The notes beneath the pieces are model-generated. The model ran no database searches. It had not been told where the DNA came from and was given only the letters and a program-made list of their open reading frames with translations. The position numbers and the translations under genes were made by a program. Shown here in pieces: positions 10,005 through 22,324 of a stretch of DNA of 64,000 nt; position 1 is the stretch's first letter, and each line of letters begins with the position of its first letter. This DNA is from Auanema rhodensis (Eukaryota > Nematoda > Chromadorea > Rhabditida > Rhabditidae): the NCBI GenBank assembly GCA_964057225.1, contig OZ059894.1:24520476-24584475 (forward strand). The letters are read 5' to 3'.

Positions 10005-11588
10005 TTGATATTGGTTCATGATAACCATGACTTTGAAATTTACGTGAACTTTAATTTATGCTAATTAAATGTACACTTGATGTGCACTTGGTATGTAACT
10101 CGCTTCACGTGTAAGATAAAGAGATGCGGTTTTCAAAATTAGATTCCCCATGTCCATATTAGTCTAAAAACAAATTTTTATTGATATTGGTGCATGGTAA
10201 CCATGACTTTGAAATTTACGTGAATTTTAATTTTTGCTAATTAAATGTACACGTGATGTGCACTTGGTATGTAACTAGCTTCACGTGAAAGATAAAGAGA
10301 TGCGGTTTTCAAAATTAGATTCCCCATGTCCATATTAGTCTAAAAACAAATTTTTATTGATATTGGTGAATGGTAACCATGACTTTGAAATTTACGTGAA
10401 CTTTAATTTATGCTAAATAAATGTACACGTGATGTGCACTTGGTATGTAACTCGCTTCACGTGAAAGATAAAGTGATGCGGTTTTCAAAATTAGATTCCC
10501 CATGTCCATATTAGTCTAAAAACAAATTTTTATTGATATTGGTTCATGGTAACCATGACTTTGAAATTTACGTGAACTTTAATTTATGCTAATTAAATGT
10601 ACACGTGATGTGCACTTGGTATGTATTTCGCTTCACGTGAAAGATAAAGAGATGCGGTTTTCAAAATTAGATTCCCCATGTCCATATTAGTCTAAAAACA
10701 AATTGTTATTGATATTGGTGCATGGTAACCATGACTTTGAAATTTACGTGAATTTTAATTTTTGCTAATTAAATGTACACGTGATGTGCACTTGGTATGT
10801 AACTAGCTTCACGTGAAAGATAAAGAGATGCGGTTTTCAAAATTAGATTCCCCATGTCCATATTAGTCTAAAAACAAATTTTTATTGATATTGGTTCATG
10901 GTAACCATGACTTTGAAATTTACGTGAACTTTAATTTATGCTAATTAAATGTACACGTGATGTGCACTTGGTATGTATTTCGCTTCACGTGAAAGATAAA
11001 GAGATGCGGTTTTCAAAATTAGATTCCCCATGTCCATATTAGTCTAAAAACAAATTTTTATTGATATTGGTTCATGATAACCATGACTTTGAAATTTACG
11101 TGAACTTTAATTTATGCTAATTAAATGTACACTTGATGTGCACTTGGTATGTAACTCGCTTCACGTGTAAGATAAAGAGATGCGGTTTTCAAAATTAGAT
11201 TCCCCATGTCCATATTAGTCTAAAAACAAATTTTTATTGATATTGGTGAATGGTAACCATGACTTTGAAATTTACGTGAACTTTAATTTATGCTAAATAA
11301 ATGTACACGTGATGTGCACTTGGTATGTAACTCGCTTCACGTGAAAGATAAAGTGATGCGGTTTTCAAAATTAGATTCCCCATGTCCATATTAGTCTAAA
11401 AACAAATTTTTATTGATATTGGTTCATGGTAACCATGACTTTGAAATTTACGTGAACTTTAATTTATGCTAATTAAATGTACACGTGATGTGCACTTGGT
11501 ATGTATTTCGCTTCACGTGAAAGATAAAGAGATGCGGTTTTCAAAATTAGATTCCCCATGTCCATATTAGTCTAAAAACAAATTGTTA

Positions 11589-14500
11589 TTGATATTGGTG
11601 CATGGTAACCATGACTTTGAAATTTACGTGAACTTTAATTTATGCTAATTAAATGTACACGTGATGTGCACTTGGTATGTAACTCGCTTCACGTGAAAGA
11701 TAAAGAGATGCGGTTTTCAAAATTAGATTCCCCATGTCCATATTAGTCTAAAAACAAATTTTTATTGATATTGGTGCATGGTAACCATGACTTTGAAATT
11801 TACGTGAACTTTAATTTATGCTAAATAAATGTACACGTGATGTGCACTTGGTATGTAACTCGCTTCACGTGAAAGATAAAGTGATGCGGTTTTCAAAATT
11901 AGATTCCCCATGTCCATATTAGTCTAAAAACAAATTTTTATTGATATTGGTGCATGGTAACCATGACTTTGAAATTTACGTGAACTTTAATTTATGCTAA
12001 TTAAATGTACACGTGATGTGCACTTGGTATGTAACTTGCTTCACGTGAAAGATAAAGAGATGCGGTTTTCAAAATTAGATTTCCCATGTCCATATTAGTC
12101 TAAAAACAAATTTTTATTGATATTGGTTCATGGTAACCGTGACTTTGAAATTTACGTGAACTTTAATTTATGCTAATTAAATGTACACGTGATGTGCACT
12201 TGGTATGTATTTCGCTTCACGTGAAAGATAAAGAGATGCGGTTTTCAAAATTAGATTCCCCATGTCCATATTAGTCTAAAAACAAATTGTTATTGATATG
12301 GGTGCATGGTAACCATGACTTTGAAATTTACGTGAACTTTAATTTATGCTAATTAAATGTACACGTGATGTGCACTTGGTATGTAACTCGCTTCACGTGA
12401 AAGATAAAGAGATGCGGTTTTCAAAATTAGATTCCCCATGTCCATATTAGTCTAAAAACAAATTTTTATTGATATTGGTGAATGGTAACCATGACTTTGA
12501 AATTTACGTGAACTTTAATTTATGCTAAATAAATGTACACGTGATGTGCACTTGGTATGTAACTCGCTTCACGTGAAAGATAAAGTGATGCGGTTTTCAA
12601 AATTAGATTCCCCATGTCCATATTAGTCTAAAAACAAATTTTTATTGATATTGGTTCATGGTAACCATGACTTTGAAATTTACGTGAACTTTAATTTATG
12701 CTAATTAAATGTACACGTGATGTGCACTTGGTATGTATTTCGCTTCACGTGAAAGATAAAGAGATGCGGTTTTCAAAATTAGATTCCCCATGTCCATATT
12801 AGTCTAAAAACAAATTGTTATTGATATTGGTGCATGGTAACCATGACTTTGAAATTTACGTGAATTTTAATTTTTGCTAATTAAATGTACACGTGATGTG
12901 CACTTGGTATGTAACTAGCTTCACGTGAAAGATAAAGAGATGCGGTTTTCAAAATTAGATTCCCCATGTCCATATTAGTCTAAAAACAAATTTTTATTGA
13001 TATTGGTGAATGGTAACCATGACTTTGAAATTTACGTGAATTTTAATTTTTGCTAATTAAATGTACACGTGATGTGCACTTGGTATGTATTTCGCTTCAC
13101 GTGAAAGATAAAGAGATGCGGTTTTCAAAATTAGATTCCCCTTGTCCATATTAGTCTAAAAACAAATTGTTATTGATATGGGTGCATGGTAACCGTGACT
13201 TTGAAATTTACGTGAACTTTAATTTATGCTAATTAAATGTACACATGATGTGCACTTGGTATGTATTTCGCTTCACGTGAAAGATAAAGAGATGGGGTTT
13301 TCAAAATTAGATTCCCCATGTCCATATTAGTCTAAAAACAAATTTTTATTGATATTGGTGAATGGTAACCATGACTTTGAAATTTACGTGAACTTTAATT
13401 TATGCTAAATAAATGTACACGTGATGTGCACTTGGTATGTAACTCGCTTCACGTGAAAGATAAAGTGATGCGGTTTTCAAAATTAGATTCCCCATGTCCA
13501 TATTAGTCTAAAAACAAATTTTTATTGATATTGGTTCATGGTAACCATGACTTTGAAATTTACGTGAACTTTAATTTATGCTAATTAAATGTACACGTGA
13601 TGTGCACTTGGTATGTATTTCGCTTCACGTGAAAGATAAAGAGATGCGGTTTTCAAAATTAGATTCCCCATGTCCATATTAGTCTAAAAACAAATTGTTA
13701 TTGATATTGGTGCATGGTAACCATGACTTTGAAATTTACGTGAACTTTAATTTATGCTAATTAAATGTACACGTGATGTGCACTTGGTATGTAACTCGCT
13801 TCACGTGAAAGATAAAGAGATGCGGTTTTCAAAATTAGATTCCCCATGTCCATATTAGTCTAAAAACAAATTTTTATTGATATTGGTGCATGGTAACCAT
13901 GACTTTGAAATTTACGTGAACTTTAATTTATGCTAAATAAATGTACACGTGATGTGCACTTGGTATGTAACTCGCTTCACGTGAAAGATAAAGTGATGCG
14001 GTTTTCAAAATTAGATTCCCCATGTCCATATTAGTCTAAAAACAAATTTTTATTGATATTGGTGCATGGTAACCATGACTTTGAAATTTACGTGAACTTT
14101 AATTTATGCTAATTAAATGTACACGTGATGTGCACTTGGTATGTAACTTGCTTCACGTGAAAGATAAAGAGATGCGGTTTTCAAAATTAGATTTCCCATG
14201 TCCATATTAGTCTAAAAACAAATTTTTATTGATATTGGTTCATGGTAACCGTGACTTTGAAATTTACGTGAACTTTAATTTATGCTAATTAAATGTACAC
14301 GTGATGTGCACTTGGTATGTATTTCGCTTCACGTGAAAGATAAAGAGATGCGGTTTTCAAAATTAGATTCCCCATGTCCATATTAGTCTAAAAACAAATT
14401 GTTATTGATATGGGTGCATGGTAACCATGACTTTGAAATTTACGTGAACTTTAATTTATGCTAATTAAATGTACACGTGATGTGCACTTGGTATGTAACT

Positions 14501-15460
14501 CGCTTCACGTGAAAGATAAAGAGATGCGGTTTTCAAAATTAGATTCCCCATGTCCATATTAGTCTAAAAACAAATTTTTATTGATATTGGTGAATGGTAA
14601 CCATGACTTTGAAATTTACGTGAACTTTAATTTATGCTAAATAAATGTACACGTGATGTGCACTTGGTATGTAACTCGCTTCACGTGAAAGATAAAGTGA
14701 TGCGGTTTTCAAAATTAGATTCCCCATGTCCATATTAGTCTAAAAACAAATTTTTATTGATATTGGTTCATGGTAACCATGACTTTGAAATTTACGTGAA
14801 CTTTAATTTATGCTAATTAAATGTACACGTGATGTGCACTTGGTATGTATTTTGCTTCACGTGAAAGATAAAGAGATGCGGTTTTCAAAATTAGATTCCC
14901 CATGTCCATATTAGTCTAAAAACAAATTGTTATTGATATTGGTGCATGGTAACCATGACTTTGAAATTTACGTGAATTTTAATTTTTGCTAATTAAATGT
15001 ACACGTGATGTGCACTTGGTATGTAACTAGCTTCACGTGAAAGATAAAGAGATGCGGTTTTCAAAATTAGATTCCCCATGTCCATATTAGTCTAAAAACA
15101 AATTTTTATTGATATTGGTGAATGGTAACCATGACTTTGAAATTTACGTGAATTTTAATTTTTGCTAATTAAATGTACACGTGATGTGCACTTGGTATGT
15201 ATTTCGCTTCACGTGAAAGATAAAGAGATGCGGTTTTCAAAATTAGATTCCCCATGTCCATATTAGTCTAAAAACAAATTGTTATTGATATGGGTGCATG
15301 GTAACCGTGACTTTGAAATTTACGTGAACTTTAATTTATGCTAATTAAATGTACACATGATGTGCACTTGGTATGTATTTCGCTTCACGTGAAAGATAAA
15401 GAGATGCGGTTTTCAAAATTAGATTCCCCATGTCCATATTAGTCTAAAAACAAATTTTTA
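11589..15460. repeat. 12-monomer HOR (2,112 bp) with a 10-monomer second copy
   Basis: Copy 1 is 11589-13700: plain, B, F, 23G-C, 8G-plain, 13A-B, C, D, 13A with 45T,54T and C, 8G-23G-73A-C, 13A-B, C. Copy 2 from 13701 repeats the first ten monomers in order and diverges at 15461. Copy 1 alone has the CCCCTTGTCC change near 13141 and GATGGGG near 13291. Those two rare marks recur at offsets of 5,104 and 8,272 bp (18245/18395 and 21413/21563), so the marked version was copied elsewhere, not into the adjacent unit. Confidence 0.88.
12469..13348. repeat. 880-bp five-monomer cassette, recurring five times
   Basis: The fixed order is 13A-B; C with 173G; D; 13A with 45T,54T and C plus 173G; 8G-23G-73A-C. 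Full copies are 12469-13348, 14581-15460, 17573-18452, 20741-21620 and 22501-23380, with a four-monomer version lacking the first at 23381-24084. The fourth monomer looks like a D/C hybrid (45T,54T with 94T,95T). In the 22501 copy the last monomer has 61A in place of 73A, without 118T. This cassette defines zone 2 and is absent right of 24.1 kb. Confidence 0.88.
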
Positions 15461-16516
15461 TTGATATTGGTTCATGGTAACCATGACTTTGAAATTTACG
15501 TGAACTTTAATTTATGCTAAATAAATGTACACGTGATGTGCACTTGGTATGTAACTCGCTTCACGTGAAAGATAAAGTGATGCGGTTTTCAAAATTAGAT
15601 TCCCCATGTCCATATTAGTCTAAAAACAAATTTTTATTGATATTGGTGAATGGTAACCATGACTTTGAAATTTACGTGAACTTTAATTTATGCTAATTAA
15701 ATGTACACATGATGTGCACTTGGTATGTAACTCGCTTCACGTGAAAGATAAAGAGATGCGGTTTTCAAAATTAGATTCCCCATGTCCATATTAGTCTAAA
15801 AACAAATTTTTATTGATATTGGTGCATGGTAACCATGACTTTGAAATTTACGTGAACTTTAATTTATGCTAAATAAATGTACACGTGATGTGCACTTGGT
15901 ATGTAACTCGCTTCACGTGAAAGATAAAGTGATGCGGTTTTCAAAATTAGATTCCCCATGTCCATATTAGTCTAAAAACAAATTTTTATTGATATTGGTG
16001 CATGGTAACCATGACTTTGAAATTTACGTGAACTTTAATTTATGCTAATTAAATGTACACGTGATGTGCACTTGGTATGTAACTTGCTTCACGTGAAAGA
16101 TAAAGAGATGCGGTTTTCAAAATTAGATTTCCCATGTCCATATTAGTCTAAAAACAAATTTTTATTGATATTGGTTCATGGTAACCATGACTTTGAAATT
16201 TACGTGAACTTCAATTTATGCTAATTAAATGTACACGTGATGTGCACTTGGTATGTATTTCGCTTCACGTGAAAGATAAAGAGATGCGGTTTTCAAAATT
16301 AGATTCCCCATGTCCATATTAGTCTAAAAACAAATTGTTATTGATATTGGTTCATGGTAACCGTGACTTTGAAATTTACGTGAACTTTAATTTATGCTAA
16401 TTAAATGTACACTTGATGTGCACTTGGTATGTAACTCGCTTCACGTGTAAGATAAAGAGATGCGGTTTTCAAAATTAGATTCCCCATGTCCATATTAGTC
16501 TAAAAACAAATTGTTA
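14757..16516. repeat. 10-monomer block duplicated at 23381-25140
   Basis: The order C-173G, D, 13A-45T-54T-C, 8G-23G-73A-C, T-head B, 13A-73A, B, F, 48C-C-173G, 23G-73T-108T matches over 1,760 bp at an offset of 8,624 bp (49 monomers). The 48C-C and 23G-73T-108T combinations are rare, which makes chance agreement unlikely. One visible difference is GTATTTTGCT near 14847 in the left copy only. Confidence 0.88.
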
Positions 16517-19500
16517 TTGATATTGGTGCATGGTAACCATGACTTTGAAATTTACGTGAACTTTAATTTATGCTAATTAAATGTACACGTGATGTGCACT
16601 TGGTATGTAACTCGCTTCACGTGAAAGATAAAGAGATGCGGTTTCCAAAATTAGATTCCCCATGTCCATATTAGTCTAAAAACAAATTGTTATTGATATT
16701 GGTGCATGGTAACCATGACTTTGAAATTTACGTGAACTTTAATTTATGCTAATTAAATGTACACGTGATGTGCACTTGGTATGTAACTCGCTTCACGTGA
16801 AAGATAAAGAGATGCGGTTCTCAAAATTAGATTCCCCATGTCCATATTAGTCTAAAAACAAATTTTTATTGATATTGGTGCATGGTAACCATGACTTTGA
16901 AATTTACGTGAACTTTAATTTATGCTAAATAAATGTACACGTGATGTGCACTTGGTATGTAACTCGCTTCACGTGAAAGATAAAGTGATGCGGTTTTCAA
17001 AATTAGATTCCCCATGTCCATATTAGTCTAAAAACAAATTTTTATTGATATTGGTGCATGGTAACCATGACTTTGAAATTTACGTGAACTTTAATTTATG
17101 CTAATTAAATGTACACGTGATGTGCACTTGGTATGTAACTTGCTTCACGTGAAAGATAAAGAGATGCGGTTTTCAAAATTAGATTTCCCATGTCCATATT
17201 AGTCTAAAAACAAATTTTTATTGATATTGGTTCATGGTAACCGTGACTTTGAAATTTACGTGAACTTTAATTTATGCTAATTAAATGTACACGTGATGTG
17301 CACTTGGTATGTATTTCGCTTCACGTGAAAGATAAAGAGATGCGGTTTTCAAAATTAGATTCCCCATGTCCATATTAGTCTAAAAACAAATTGTTATTGA
17401 TATGGGTGCATGGTAACCATGACTTTGAAATTTACGTGAACTTTAATTTATGCTAATTAAATGTACACGTGATGTGCACTTGGTATGTAACTCGCTTCAC
17501 GTGAAAGATAAAGAGATGCGGTTTTCAAAATTAGATTCCCCATGTCCATATTAGTCTAAAAACAAATTTTTATTGATATTGGTGAATGGTAACCATGACT
17601 TTGAAATTTACGTGAACTTTAATTTATGCTAAATAAATGTACACGTGATGTGCACTTGGTATGTAACTCGCTTCACGTGAAAGATAAAGTGATGCGGTTT
17701 TCAAAATTAGATTCCCCATGTCCATATTAGTCTAAAAACAAATTTTTATTGATATTGGTTCATGGTAACCATGACTTTGAAATTTACGTGAACTTTAATT
17801 TATGCTAATTAAATGTACACGTGATGTGCACTTGGTATGTATTTCGCTTCACGTGAAAGATAAAGAGATGCGGTTTTCAAAATTAGATTCCCCATGTCCA
17901 TATTAGTCTAAAAACAAATTGTTATTGATATTGGTGCATGGTAACCATGACTTTGAAATTTACGTGAATTTTAATTTTTGCTAATTAAATGTACACGTGA
18001 TGTGCACTTGGTATGTAACTAGCTTCACGTGAAAGATAAAGAGATGCGGTTTTCAAAATTAGATTCCCCATGTCCATATTAGTCTAAAAACAAATTTTTA
18101 TTGATATTGGTGAATGGTAACCATGACTTTGAAATTTACGTGAATTTTAATTTTTGCTAATTAAATGTACACGTGATGTGCACTTGGTATGTATTTCGCT
18201 TCACGTGAAAGATAAAGAGATGCGGTTTTCAAAATTAGATTCCCCTTGTCCATATTAGTCTAAAAACAAATTGTTATTGATATGGGTGCATGGTAACCGT
18301 GACTTTGAAATTTACGTGAACTTTAATTTATGCTAATTAAATGTACACATGATGTGCACTTGGTATGTATTTCGCTTCACGTGAAAGATAAAGAGATGGG
18401 GTTTTCAAAATTAGATTCCCCATGTCCATATTAGTCTAAAAACAAATTTTTATTGATATTGGTGAATGGTAACCATGACTTTGAAATTTACGTGAACTTT
18501 AATTTATGCTAAATAAATGTACACGTGATGTGCACTTGGTATGTAACTCGCTTCACGTGAAAGATAAAGTGATGCGGTTTTCAAAATTAGATTCCCCATG
18601 TCCATATTAGTCTAAAAACAAATTTTTATTGATATTGGTTCATGGTAACCATGACTTTGAAATTTACGTGAACTTTAATTTATGCTAATTAAATGTACAC
18701 GTGATGTGCACTTGGTATGTATTTCGCTTCACGTGAAAGATAAAGAGATGCGGTTTTCAAAATTAGATTCCCCATGTCCATATTAGTCTAAAAACAAATT
18801 TTTATTGATATTGGTGCATGGTAACCATGACTTTGAAATTTACGTGAACTTTAATTTATGCTAATTAAATGTACACGTGATGTGCACTTGGTATGTAACT
18901 TGCTTCACGTGAAAGATAAAGAGATGCGGTTTTCAAAATTAGATTTCCCATGTCCATATTAGTCTAAAAACAAATTTTTATTGATATTGGTTCATGGTAA
19001 CCGTGACTTTGAAATTTACGTGAACTTTAATTTATGCTAATTAAATGTACACGTGATGTGCACTTGGTATGTATTTCGCTTCACGTGAAAGATAAAGAGA
19101 TGCGGTTTTCAAAATTAGATTCCCCATGTCCATATTAGTCTAAAAACAAATTGTTATTGATATTGGTGCATGGTAACCATGACTTTGAAATTTACGTGAA
19201 CTTTAATTTATGCTAATTAAATGTACACGTGATGTGCACTTGGTATGTAACTCGCTTCACGTGAAAGATAAAGAGATGCGGTTTTCAAAATTAGATTCCC
19301 CATGTCCATATTAGTCTAAAAACAAATTGTTATTGATATTGGTGCATGGTAACCATGACTTTGAAATTTACGTGAACTTTAATTTATGCTAATTAAATGT
19401 ACACGTGATGTGCACTTGGTATGTAACTCGCTTCACGTGAAAGATAAAGAGATGCGGTTTTCAAAATTAGATTCCCCATGTCCATATTAGTCTAAAAACA

Positions 19501-20036
19501 AATTTTTATTGATATTGGTGCATGGTAACCATGACTTTGAAATTTACGTGAACTTTAATTTATGCTAAATAAATGTACACGTGATGTGCACTTGGTATGT
19601 AACTCGCTTCACGTGAAAGATAAAGTGATGCGGTTTTCAAAATTAGATTCCCCATGTCCATATTAGTCTAAAAACAAATTTTTATTGATATTGGTGCATG
19701 GTAACCATGACTTTGAAATTTACGTGAACTTTAATTTATGCTAATTAAATGTACACGTGATGTGCACTTGGTATGTAACTTGCTTCACGTGAAAGATAAA
19801 GAGATGCGGTTTTCAAAATTAGATTTCCCATGTCCATATTAGTCTAAAAACAAATTTTTATTGATATTGGTTCATGGTAACCGTGACTTTGAAATTTACG
19901 TGAACTTTAATTTATGCTAATTAAATGTACACGTGATGTGCACTTGGTATGTATTTCGCTTCACGTGAAAGATAAAGAGATGCGGTTTTCAAAATTAGAT
20001 TCCCCATGTCCATATTAGTCTAAAAACAAATTTTTA
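16517..20036. repeat. Rearranged cassettes, including a copy of the marked 12-mer segment
   Basis: Two plain monomers with private changes (TTTCCAAAA near 16644, TTCTCAAAA near 16819) precede B, F, 23G-C, 8G-plain and the marked 880-bp cassette. The stretch 16869-18804 repeats 11765-13700 (offset 5,104 bp). From 18805 the order is F, 23G-C, plain, plain, B, F, 23G-C, consistent with a shortened 704-bp cassette and an extra duplication. Confidence 0.8.
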
Positions 20037-20740
20037 TTGATATTGGTGCATGGTAACCATGACTTTGAAATTTACGTGAACTTTAATTTATGCTAATTAA
20101 ATGTACACGTGATGTGCACTTGGTATGTAACTCGCTTCACGTGAAAGATAAAGAGATGCGGTTTTCAAAATTAGATTCCCCATGTCCATATTAGTCTAAA
20201 AACAAATTGTTATTGATATGGGTGCATGGTAACCATGACTTTGAAATTTACGTGAACTTTAATTTATGCTAATTAAATGTACACGTGATGTGCACTTGGT
20301 ATGTAACTCGCTTCACGTGAAAGATAAAGAGATGCGGTTTTCAAAATTAGATTCCCCATGTCCATATTAGTCTAAAAACAAATTTTTATTGATATTGGTG
20401 CATGGTAACCATGACTTTGAAATTTACGTGAACTTTAATTTATGCTAATTAAATGTACACGTGATGTGCACTTGGTATGTAACTCGCTTCACGTGAAAGA
20501 TAAAGAGATGCGGTTTTCAAAATTAGATTCCCCATGTCCATATTAGTCTAAAAACAAATTGTTATTGATATGGGTGCATGGTAACCATGACTTTGAAATT
20601 TACGTGAACTTTAATTTATGCTAATTAAATGTACACGTGATGTGCACTTGGTATGTAACTCGCTTCACGTGAAAGATAAAGAGATGCGGTTTTCAAAATT
20701 AGATTCCCCATGTCCATATTAGTCTAAAAACAAATTTTTA
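20037..20740. repeat. 352-bp dimer repeated twice
   Basis: A plain monomer ending in TTGTTA (173G) followed by a TATGGG-headed plain monomer ending in TTTTTA occupies 20037-20388 and again 20389-20740. The dimer is a small local expansion placed just before the 880-bp cassette at 20741. Confidence 0.8.
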
Positions 20741-22324
20741 TTGATATTGGTGAATGGTAACCATGACTTTGAAATTTACGTGAACTTTAATTTATGCTAA
20801 ATAAATGTACACGTGATGTGCACTTGGTATGTAACTCGCTTCACGTGAAAGATAAAGTGATGCGGTTTTCAAAATTAGATTCCCCATGTCCATATTAGTC
20901 TAAAAACAAATTTTTATTGATATTGGTTCATGGTAACCATGACTTTGAAATTTACGTGAACTTTAATTTATGCTAATTAAATGTACACGTGATGTGCACT
21001 TGGTATGTATTTCGCTTCACGTGAAAGATAAAGAGATGCGGTTTTCAAAATTAGATTCCCCATGTCCATATTAGTCTAAAAACAAATTGTTATTGATATT
21101 GGTGCATGGTAACCATGACTTTGAAATTTACGTGAATTTTAATTTTTGCTAATTAAATGTACACGTGATGTGCACTTGGTATGTAACTAGCTTCACGTGA
21201 AAGATAAAGAGATGCGGTTTTCAAAATTAGATTCCCCATGTCCATATTAGTCTAAAAACAAATTTTTATTGATATTGGTGAATGGTAACCATGACTTTGA
21301 AATTTACGTGAATTTTAATTTTTGCTAATTAAATGTACACGTGATGTGCACTTGGTATGTATTTCGCTTCACGTGAAAGATAAAGAGATGCGGTTTTCAA
21401 AATTAGATTCCCCTTGTCCATATTAGTCTAAAAACAAATTGTTATTGATATGGGTGCATGGTAACCGTGACTTTGAAATTTACGTGAACTTTAATTTATG
21501 CTAATTAAATGTACACATGATGTGCACTTGGTATGTATTTCGCTTCACGTGAAAGATAAAGAGATGGGGTTTTCAAAATTAGATTCCCCATGTCCATATT
21601 AGTCTAAAAACAAATTTTTATTGATATTGGTGAATGGTAACCATGACTTTGAAATTTACGTGAACTTTAATTTATGCTAAATAAATGTACACGTGATGTG
21701 CACTTGGTATGTAACTCGCTTCACGTGAAAGATAAAGTGATGCGGTTTTCAAAATTAGATTCCCCATGTCCATATTAGTCTAAAAACAAATTTTTATTGA
21801 TATTGGTTCATGGTAACCATGACTTTGAAATTTACGTGAACTTTAATTTATGCTAATTAAATGTACACGTGATGTGCACTTGGTATGTATTTCGCTTCAC
21901 GTGAAAGATAAAGAGATGCGGTTTTCAAAATTAGATTCCCCATGTCCATATTAGTCTAAAAACAAATTTTTATTGATATTGGTGCATGGTAACCATGACT
22001 TTGAAATTTACGTGAACTTTAATTTATGCTAATTAAATGTACACGTGATGTGCACTTGGTATGTAACTTGCTTCACGTGAAAGATAAAGAGATGCGGTTT
22101 TCAAAATTAGATTTCCCATGTCCATATTAGTCTAAAAACAAATTTTTATTGATATTGGTTCATGGTAACCGTGACTTTGAAATTTACGTGAACTTTAATT
22201 TATGCTAATTAAATGTACACGTGATGTGCACTTGGTATGTATTTCGCTTCACGTGAAAGATAAAGAGATGCGGTTTTCAAAATTAGATTCCCCATGTCCA
22301 TATTAGTCTAAAAACAAATTGTTA
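20565..22324. repeat. 10-monomer block matching 17397-19156
   Basis: From the 8G-plain monomer through the 880-bp cassette, 13A-B, C, F and 23G-C, this block follows 17397-19156 at an offset of 3,168 bp (18 monomers), including the rare CCCCTTGTCC (near 21413) and GATGGGG (near 21563) changes. After it come another 8G-plain monomer with a unique TTATATTCCCC change near 22461 and two more cassette copies to 24084. Confidence 0.85.
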
